From assembly GCA_019096155.1 (NCBI GenBank), contig JAHCVI010000004.1, forward strand, positions 558,001 to 622,000: a stretch of DNA of 64,000 bases, given 5' to 3'. A program made the position numbers and the translations under genes. The notes below the pieces were generated by a model. That model saw only the letters and a list, made by a program, of their open reading frames with translations, was not told the origin of the DNA and did no database searches. Origin of the DNA: Staphylotrichum longicolle (lineage: Eukaryota > Ascomycota > Sordariomycetes > Sordariales > Chaetomiaceae). Positions 56,732 through 64,000 of the stretch are shown here, piece by piece. The first letter of the stretch is position 1. Each line of letters begins with the position of its first letter.

Positions 56732-57160
56732 TCTCCGCCACGTTCTCATATGGCTCCCATGTCTCCTCTCCACTTTTCCACCTCACAAGCAGTTCCAGGC
56801 CGCCGTCATCCAGCTTCCTATCGCCACAGATCTCCTCTACCGGGAACTCTTCCTCGCCGCCGTCGTCGCCAGCCACTAGTGAGAGCGACCGAGAGTGATC
56901 AGACCACTGTCGAGACCCGCTTCGCAAGGGACTGGCGTTTTTAAGCTTGGTATGATACCTCACCTCAATAGCCCCGGCACTTCGACCCGGGAAGTGCTTG
57001 GCGATCGCGATCCAAGAAAGACCCTGCTCCTTCAGCTAGCGGATCTTCACGTCGTCCGCTGGCGTATATCTCGCCCTTCTTGAAGCTGAAGTCGGCTTGT
57101 CCTCGTCCTTCGTAGACCCTTTGGTCTTCTATCCCGCCGAGCGGTGCCTCTTCGCGGAGG
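56732..57160 (-). pseudogene. SANT-chromodomain gene copy, inverted and truncated
   Basis: Minus strand: RRARYTPADDVKIR, TAG, LKEQGLSWIAIAKHFPGRSA and EVRYHTKLK (SANT), then EEEFPVEEICGDRKLDDGGL and VRWKSGEETWEPYENVAETK (chromodomain). One TAG interrupts the SANT region at a probable Gln. The 3' end is cut at the head-to-head junction at 56731. It is otherwise close to the 14.3 kb copy, with a longer N-terminus. Confidence 0.65.
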
Positions 57161-57199
57161 AAACGGCGGCCTGATTCTCTGTTCCACGGTGCCCCGCTC

Positions 57200-57340
57200 C
57201 ATGTTCTGCGCATGGACCCCAGGTGAACTGTGCGCCACCACGGCCGTGAGGATCTCGTCGGAAAGGCTCGACTGTGCTTCCAAGACCTGCAAGGCGATCT
57301 TTCGGAGGCCCCTGTCCTCGTCTCTGAGGAGCGCCACGTA
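57200..57340 (-). pseudogene. HEAT-like repeat fragment
   Basis: The minus frame reads ALLRDEDRGLRKIALQVLEA, QSSLSDEILTAVVAHSS. This helical repeat occurs in some fungal NLR and ankyrin proteins. It lies immediately 5' (minus sense) of the SANT-chromodomain copy, as in the RIPped block at 20.2-20.5 kb. Confidence 0.5.
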
Positions 57341-57539
57341 CGCTCTTCGTTGCGCACATCGGCCACGCGCCGCTCTGCAACCTCGTATGGGCTTGCTTCT
57401 GAATCACCAGCCCCTGTTGGGAACTGTGTCGGGCTGTGTATATAGTGCCCCTCACGGAAGATGGCCCCAAGTCGCGCATATGTGAGAGTGATCGTGGGGT
57501 GTCTATTGATATGTTAGATCTGTTGCATTACCTAACAGA

Positions 57540-60500
57540 GAAGCAACAAACCTTGTAATCCCAGCCACCTCAGCGGTCGAGGGGCGACAAAAGGCTGCTG
57601 GCCTACCGGGTGCCAGACCGACGAAGTCGGAGAGATAGAGAGCGACTTGACCAGCGTGTTGTTAAGCGCATAGAGAGCGTTCCTATACACGCCACCCTGT
57701 GCATTGACATCTGCACCCTTCTCAACCAGCATCCGGGCGACGTCCTTGTTGTATGGGCTCTTGCCGGAGTAGCAGAAACTCTCATGTGGGTGGCCTTCTC
57801 TAGTAAACCGCGCCTCGCATCTGCACCCTTCTCCCTGGGAAGCCAGCGCATCTGGGGCGATCTGGGACGCGGCCTGGAGAGCGCTGCTATATCCATCTGC
57901 ACCCTTCTCCAGTAGTATCTGGGTGACCTCCGTGTGGCCTCTGGAGGATGCGGCCTGGAGAGAGCGTTGCTATAATGGCCACCCGTGTATTGACATCTGT
58001 ACCCTTCTCTAGTAGCATCCGTGTAGTGACATTGAGTCCCTTCAACGATGCGAAATAAAGCGGACAGGCGGTGTTTGGTTGAGGGGAGTTATCCCAAGGG
58101 CGGTGAGGGTCAAATAGATGACCCCACACTGTAAATGCCGCGTGATTCTCGAAAAAATTCATGATGACCATTGAAGTACTATCTATAGTCTCTGTAGATC
58201 TGGCGTGGTCTATCTAATACTTTGCCGAGTACTGCGCCAGTGGGAATTGCGCCCTTACTATGTCGATTGGCTGTCCGGTCCTTAGATAAGAAAGGTAAGC
58301 TAGGTAGTATCGGGTTATGTAACTCCTTGCGTCTGGTTTGGAAAGTCTGTATTGGAAAGGCTTGGAGGGGTCTTAGATGTTAGGTATTCTTTGATGGAGA
58401 AGTGGGCCAACTCGAGCTCTGTCACTGCTCCTTTATTAGACTGTCTCGTGACGAGGGATACTAGGCTTGGACAAAACCATGCGATTTCGTTGGGGCATTG
58501 CAACCTGTATTTTGGGTCGAATTGGCGATGGGTGTCGAGGGGGATAGCGATTGCATCTACCGTTTCTTGGATTGTCAAGGGCCGGTCTGAGTAGGTTAGG
58601 AATTGGAGGATTCGAATCGCCTTGTCTCTCCGCCCGTCTGGGATGCTTGTAAGAATTTGGGAATAGGTTTCGTTCAAATCTCGTGGTAGAGAATAGAGGG
58701 AGGTTGTAAGCTTATTATAATCGAGGTACCGCTCGAGGGTGTCAAGCTGGCATGCTGCCTATCTGAACCTGTTCGAGGAGTTAGCATCCGCGTCTAACGC
58801 TACCTGGCTGTACTCGTGAGGTAGAAGAAAGGAGGTGATGGAGGTAGAAGAAAGAAAGGTGACGGCGACCTATATTCTATTAGCCCGTCCCCTAATTACG
58901 GACTCGATCTCTTCTAGTATGGAGGGAATCGAAGCCTATCTTCTCTAAAAGTCATTGCTTGTCTGGAGCCTCGCTTTGACGTAGGAATGTATATCCTCGT
59001 TGGTAGAATCTCTGTCTATTGGGATCTTGTTGTCGTTCTAAATCCATTTACCGAGACTAGATTCGAGCTCCTCTTCTCGCCTGCTTGTAGCGACGAGGCG
59101 AATATATGTGAGTTCGGGGCTAGCCAACATTTTCATCTAGTCGAGCAATTCAGCTCTGGTGACGCATTTATCAAGAGTATCTAATATGACCTGAAGCTTT
59201 TGGGAATGCCGTATCATTCCGTGGATGGTTCGAGACAATAATACGGTCTCCGGTTCTTTCCGGCCGTCGTCGTAGGACGTGAAGAGGGTGTTAAGGTCCT
59301 TCCGTGCATCGACACATTGCGAATATAGCTGGAAAGTAAGCGAGTGTAGTATGTCTTCCAGGTGTTGCTTGTCTTTGTCGCGGAAGTCGAAGAAGAAATG
59401 GAGGCAAATACACGAGTTGGGTCGGGCGTTGTGCAGATGGTCAAGGATCGTCGAGGTGAGTACCGTCTTGTTGTAGCTAGCCAAACCGTGCAACTACAAA
59501 TGTCGGCGCAACCCCGACTTCCATTCGAGGAAAGTAGTGCTAGTGAGGAACTAGTTCCTAGTGCCTCCTGCCGCTTTTCCTTTGCCGTATTGCGATTCGT
59601 CGAAGGATTAGGGGGGGAGAGCCACGTCTTGAGCTTGTCCGTCTTGGCGGGCGGGATGGATGGCTAAAGCGGAACATAGAACCATGGTAATCTGTATTCG
59701 TCTATATATTGCTCAAGAGGGCAAGCGAGATGGCCAGAGGAAATTTCCCAGCGGAGATGTAAATAAATATATAAACTCTGCTTCTACGACAATAGACAGA
59801 TTGCCGCTCCGTCGGTAGTTTTGGAGTTCCAGACACTTGCTAAAATGTTAGAACGGCACTAGCTGCTGCCGAATATGGTTAGACAAAAGTTGTGTGGTGT
59901 CTTGGCTGCGTTCCTGCCCCGTCGAGGCCAATTTTAAGCAGCTGACGTTAGCAGACTTTTGGCGATGACGACGTCGCCAGACAAGATGAGGATAACGGCT
60001 TCGAAGTGGACAGATGCGGTCCAGGGGTCGGGCGTGGGGGGAGAATATCACTCCAGACAACAAACACGATTCGGCTAACGTCCCCTGCTGAATTTATAGT
60101 TAATGTTAGATAATATTCCATGGATTAGAACTGTACTATTAACCCGAACTAAGTACTTCGCCGATCCGCCTCTCTTCCTCGACTTTATTGGGTGGGATCT
60201 GATGCAGGAGATCCTTCGTATATGCCGCCGCCATTATTGCCGTAAAGCCTTGCTACTCCTTGTTCTTGTGCGAGTCCGAGTAGTCGTAGATCCTGCGGAT
60301 CACCAGGTATGGGAAGTGGTCTATCAGGCCGGCCGCCTCTATTTCGAAGCAAAGAACGCCCTTGTCATCTGCCAACTTGTCCCGAATACGCGTATCCTTT
60401 ATCAGTTGGTTTGAGCTAGCAACCAATCCGTAGTGAATTACGGGATCGTCGTCCTCTTTATCTCGTGCGTCTCGGACTACTAGAAGGGCCTCGTCATTGC

Positions 60501-61135
60501 CGTACGTGACGTCGTAGCCGTTAGGCGAGTATAGAGGATACATAATATCGGCTTTGTATAGTCTATCGCTTTCCGGAGGAGGCCGCGTATACTTCTTTCG
60601 CTTCTTGATCTTCTTCAATGCTATATCTACATCGTCGATAAGCTAGTAACCCCTTATCTCGTATATGCCCCTGAGGGTGCTTATAGCCGTCCATAGCACT
60701 ATAGGTGGTTGGTCTAGGAATCCTGTCTCTTGAAACGACTGATTCTAGATGGTCTTGCCAAAGTTGTACTAGAATACGCCACCGTTCCCGCTACTACGAC
60801 TACTGACTATAATATCCCTAAGTCGGACATTATACCTCCGGCTAGGCGCACCGCCTCCAATGCCGACCATCAATCCTATACGCACGTTCGGAAAGCTATG
60901 GAGCATGTCTCGGGCTACTGCCACCGCGGACGCTATGCCGTATTCCGCATTAGGTAGAATGGCAATGACAATATTGTGACTGCCGATCTTGCCTAGGATA
61001 TAGCTATTGTTGTCGTACTATGCGACTTAGCAAGGGCCGTCGTGTTCTTCGTCGAGGAAGGCCCGGGCTGCGACGGACTCGGTGGTGATGGCGTAGATCC
61101 AGCCGACTGTGTACTTCTGGGGGTCTGATATGGCT
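57540..61135 (-). pseudogene. PNP-NACHT-ankyrin NLR, partly RIPped
   Basis: Read 61135 to 57540 on the minus strand. Nucleoside-phosphorylase domain: YTVGWICAITTE, NVRIGLMVGIGGGAP, RRYNVRLRDIIVSSRSSGNG, DDDPVIHYGLVASSNQLIKD and GVLCFEIEAAGLIDHFPYLV. It ends near 60.12 kb. A non-matching stretch of about 430 bases (59.69-60.12 kb) follows. NACHT: EWKSGLRRHL, GLASYNKTVLTSTILDHLHN, HFFFDFRDKDKQHLEDILHS and LQVILDTLDKC. Winged helix: DLNETYSQILTSIPDGRRDK, RPLTIQETVDAIAIPLDTH and LELAHFSIKEYLTSK. Ankyrin units, frame-shifted, lie at 58.17-57.54 kb (ALYFASLKGLNVTTRMLLEK type). Walker A is GLASYNKT, lacking the Gly before Lys. Stops occur at Gln or Trp positions. In intact relatives the PNP domain is the effector. 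Confidence 0.8.
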
Positions 61136-61580
61136 GGATCTCGAGGAGGGGAAGGTGCGGATGTCGGCGGTATGAGATTGCTTGTAATAGAGGGGGATAC
61201 CAGAGTGAAGATGCAGAAAGCAGCAAAACACCGAAGCGAAGCTGGGAAATAACATGAAAAAGACTCCTCGATCTTTGTTGGGCATAGTGTCAGGCTTTCA
61301 CCAGGTTACACATCGCGGCTCTAGCCGACCCCGCACCAGAATGCCGAGCCTTTCTGTTGCCCTTCGGGCATCAAGGCCTCAGCCGCAAGGCGACACTGCG
61401 GCGTTAAACTGGTCTGGCATTTGCTCCTTTTGTAAGGCGTGAACCTTCTTACTCGATCATCTCAGAAGATTATATCTTGCGTTATTCCTCTTCGTCGCGC
61501 CCCTTACCAAATCTGCACCTGGTGAAGACGACGAGTGGTTATACCACAGAAACATACACCCACCAGCCGTTACTTCGTCT
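61136..61580. other. Spacer between NLR and HET fragment
   Basis: Probable 5' flank of the minus-strand NLR. No further gene seen. Confidence 0.35.
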
Positions 61581-62360
61581 CTAGCTCTGCACCTCAACAA
61601 CCACGCCCCCTTCGCCGTCAACCCACTGCGTAGCACGGCAGCACGGCTCCTCGCCCTTATTCTCCCTCCTATTCCTTTCCAAGCTCTCTAGGTAGGCTAG
61701 GGTATTCTCCCCTTTCCACGGAGGAATGTCCTTATACAAATTCGCGTTAACCGAAGCCCTTGTCGGCCTCAGCGTCACCATAAACGACCGCCCCCCCCGC
61801 CATGAAAAGACAACACACGACTACCCCTAGTCCTCTCCGTAGATAGGGACCAGGTGAACCTCATCGCTCCGTCCCAACCACCTCTCCTGAAATCTAACCG
61901 CATATACATACCGCACCTCGAAACCCGACATTGCTCCAGGCCCCTTCACAACAATATTATCTCTCAATACATCCTACGCCGTCGCCAAACCCACCGTCAA
62001 CCCCGGCGGCGGCCTCACAACTAGCGTCATAGTCGGTTCCAGTCTCACCCTATCCCCATCTTGAAATCGACTCATAAACTTATCCACCTCCGCATACGCC
62101 GCCCGCCATTCCCACACCCTATCGCCACCCCGCTTCGCGCGCGCAATCGACACAATCCTGTTCTTGACACGGCGCGACCACAGCGCAGCTAGCGCCTTTT
62201 CCCCCGTCAAAGGGTATAGTTTAGACCAGATGCCCGACTTATCCTCTTACAGCACCAATATCGCCGGCCCCTCAGCCGTGCCGCAGTTCAGCACTACAAG
62301 CAAACACGACGCAGGAGGCCTGCCGAACGCACTGTACTAAGCGGCGGCGAAGGTCATTGT
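61581..62360 (-). pseudogene. HET (DUF8212-like) C-terminal region, un-RIPped
   Basis: Minus-strand reading is AEGPAILVL, DKSGIWSKLYPLTGEKALAA, RIVSIARAKRGGDRVWEWRA, LEPTMTLVVRPPPGLTVGLA, GPGAMSGFEVRY, then MVTLRPTRASVNANLYKDIP and THE-type residues QWVDGEGGVVVEVQS before TAG at 61581. It parallels the C-terminal half of the RIPped HET gene at 28.1-28.9 kb block for block. A few TAG or TAA codons and small frame changes break it, and the HET domain proper is missing. CpA is normal. Confidence 0.75.
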
Positions 62361-62638
62361 AATCCGGGTGCGGTTAAGGAAGCATATGTTTTCCTTCCCA
62401 GTCATCCAAGTTCATATCCGCCGTTGCTCAAACCAGGAGAGTGAATTCTAGGACGGCAAGGTGGTCCAATAGAACGGCATTGTGGCAGAAGGGGGATTTG
62501 GCATGAATGATACTTTGCAATCTCGGCCAGAACCTCCATTACAGGAGCTCACTCAACCCCAGCCAAGCAACTACGACACGAAGGTGTTATTAACCTTGGG
62601 GCCAGCCCCAGCCGACATCTGCATCTGCGCCATCCATC
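62361..62638. other. Spacer
   Basis: No ORF with recognisable content. Confidence 0.3.
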
Positions 62639-63014
62639 TTAGTTTTTAGTAAGTACCAATCCGGCAGGAAGGTAGTGAAATGTGTGAGACAAAGTGCCCG
62701 GGGGCAGAAAGATTGGTGTGATCCTGTTAACGAAACAAGCATTCATGTCCGGGGATCCTATCGGTACCTGTTCCGCCTCGACGTTCTTGTTCACCCACAG
62801 CATGCTCCGGACTGCCAATCTTCCTCCCGTCCAACGTGACGGAACCATCTTCATCCATTTGTGATGCTCCATAAAGGTAGTCAGGAATCGGCGCCCATGG
62901 TTCCCGGGTGGCTAGAACCGTTGCATCCTGGATTTCCTTGTTGTTCATCAAGCTATCATGCAGCACGTCCTGCTTTCTCACACTGAGCTGAATCAGGCGG
63001 AGCGCTCTAGTCAT
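62639..63014 (-). mobile_element. LINE (Tad-type) endonuclease domain fragment
   Basis: Minus frame one reads RALRLIQLSVRKQDVLHDSL, ATVLATREPWAPIPDYLYG. After a frameshift near 62860 frame two reads HHKWMKMVPSRWTGGRLAVR, SMLWVNKNVEAEQVPIGSPD. This is the N-terminal part of the endonuclease/exonuclease/phosphatase domain at the start of the pol ORF in fungal LINE retrotransposons. The reverse transcriptase is absent. It is un-RIPped and truncated. Confidence 0.65.
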
Positions 63015-63222
63015 GGTGAGACGGATACAGCCTCTGGCAATTCCTGCTAAATCACGATTGTGGGGCTGTCACACAGGACGCACTTGGCAGCCATTTCCTA
63101 GAACCGGTGGCTGTCCTGGGACCGGTGGTTGTCCTAGGAAATATACGTCTCTCGTCCAACTGCCTGCACAAAGCTGCGTAAGCGGATTTGTTTATGCCGA
63201 TTATTGAGGTGCGTTCTGCTTG
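63015..63222. other. Spacer with a short direct repeat
   Basis: GAACCGGTGGCTGTCCTGG and GACCGGTGGTTGTCCTAGG are adjacent near-identical 19-base units (63101-63139). No gene. Confidence 0.5.
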
Positions 63223-63720
63223 CTACTCTGCGACCTCAAACATAGGCACCACAGTCTTCATCAGCGGCAAGACCAACTTCCTCTGGTGAAAATCCACCGT
63301 GCAATTGTTGCCCTTCAGGAAGTCCAGGCCGAGCAGGATTTTACGCTCTTCACGCTCCTTGTTCTCCAGGACGGTGAACGCCACCGGCGCGGTCACTCCC
63401 GCGTCCGGGCCCAGCTGGATCTCGGCAAGTTGCACACGCCCAATGATCCAACCCCGCCCGGCGCCCCTTGCCCACCCCTGGAATCTTTTGTCTACGAGCC
63501 TTATGAGCCCAGTTTCCCTAGCGAAGGACTCCCTTATGAGGGTCGCTTGGGCGCCGGTGCAGATTATGGCTCGAGTATAGCAGCCGTTGACGCGAGCGGC
63601 GACGCACATGTTCAAGCCTATATCAGGAAGTCCTGCTTGAGTGCTGAGTGGTCTGACAGGCAACGCTTGTGGCTGGTGGGCTTCGAGGATCTAAAACAGA
63701 CGGGACGACGTCGTGGCTAT
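63223..63720 (-). pseudogene. Ddi1-type retropepsin domain without the catalytic Asp
   Basis: The minus frame, open from about 63720, reads NMCVAARVNGCYTRAIICTG, then AQATLIRESFARETGLIRLV, DKRFQGWARGAGRGWIIGRV, APVAFTVLENKE and ILLGLDFLKGNNCTVDFHQR. This is the aspartyl-protease-like domain of Ddi1, a ubiquitin-receptor shuttle of the proteasome pathway. The catalytic D-S/T-G-A signature appears as C-T-G-A, with a Cys codon at 63559-63561. Full Ddi1 proteins of about 400 residues also have a UBL domain and often a UBA; neither is visible here. A stop lies upstream in frame. I infer a diverged or dead duplicate of one domain. A retroelement protease is less likely because of the VDKRFxGWARG segment. 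Confidence 0.65.
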
Positions 63721-64000
63721 CGTGGTTGGAACTTGGGTGAGGGCTGTTGAGTTGTTGTTGTTGAACTGCCCGTGAGTCAGGCGTCGATCTGCCCTGAATC
63801 GGAATTGGACCTGTTAATTGGCCGAGGGATGTGAGCCAGGCTTTTCTCGTCCTGCTGCTGCCGCAGCTTGGGCCGCCCCGCATTCCTGCATCCTGCTTGT
63901 CAGACCGGCGGCCCGAGACAGGATGAGACGTCGCCCCGCGTATGATTTTGGTGGGACTGGCCCCTGGGCTGTATGCTTCCGACGACTCGGAGTTCAACAA
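63721..64000. other. Sequence at the right window edge
   Basis: An open minus frame to 64000 is Ser/Gln/His-rich and has no domain. It may be disordered coding sequence of a gene continuing outside the window, or noise. Confidence 0.25.

Overview
The window is eukaryotic and fits a filamentous ascomycete, probably a Sordariomycete. The evidence is short GT-AG introns, TTAGGG telomere-type repeats, and fungal-specific families: HET, NACHT and NB-ARC STAND receptors, GFA, BTB/POZ, an OTT_1508-like deaminase and a PD-(D/E)XK family. I see no housekeeping genes, tRNA, rRNA, CRISPR array or bacterial-type operon. It looks like a repeat-rich accessory (possibly subtelomeric) compartment filled with remnants of allorecognition and immune-type genes.

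Left flank (1-17.1 kb) has normal base composition. It holds a broken NACHT fragment, an interstitial telomere repeat, a coiled-coil pseudogene with three in-frame stops, an intact three-exon BTB gene (2437-3686, minus), a WD40 relic, an intact glycosylated membrane protein (6173-8110), a frameshifted cysteine-rich secreted protein, a GFA gene with one amber codon, the WD40 tail of an NLR, an F-box gene with one amber codon, a SANT-chromodomain ORF and a nucleoside-phosphorylase-domain fragment.

Centre (about 17.15-49.57 kb) carries the signature of repeat-induced point mutation (RIP). CpA is scarce, TpA is in excess, and reading frames stay alignable while Gln and Trp codons become stops. 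Decayed genes that can still be read include a C2H2 zinc-finger protein (its 5' half is not RIPped), a SANT-chromodomain repeat block bounded by inverted minisatellite arms, a HET gene, two DUF7924-type genes, an OTT_1508-like deaminase, an alpha/beta hydrolase, a PD-(D/E)XK protein, two membrane-protein genes, an ankyrin NLR and an NB-ARC-TPR NLR. Edges are sharp near 17.15 and 49.57 kb.

Right flank (49.6-64 kb) is mostly un-RIPped. It has a full-length HET gene in one frame with two stops, TPR, DUF3638-like and chitin-synthase fragments, a helical STAND-N-like ORF, an inverted SANT-chromodomain block, a large minus-strand PNP-NACHT-ankyrin NLR with moderate RIP, an un-RIPped HET C-terminus, a LINE endonuclease fragment and a Ddi1-type retropepsin fragment without its catalytic aspartate. 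Several RIPped segments have an un-RIPped relative in this same window (for example 61.6-62.4 kb against 28.0-28.9 kb), so the mutation spectrum can be read directly.

All family names come from reading translations by eye; none was confirmed by a database search. Coordinates of decayed genes are approximate to some tens of bases.
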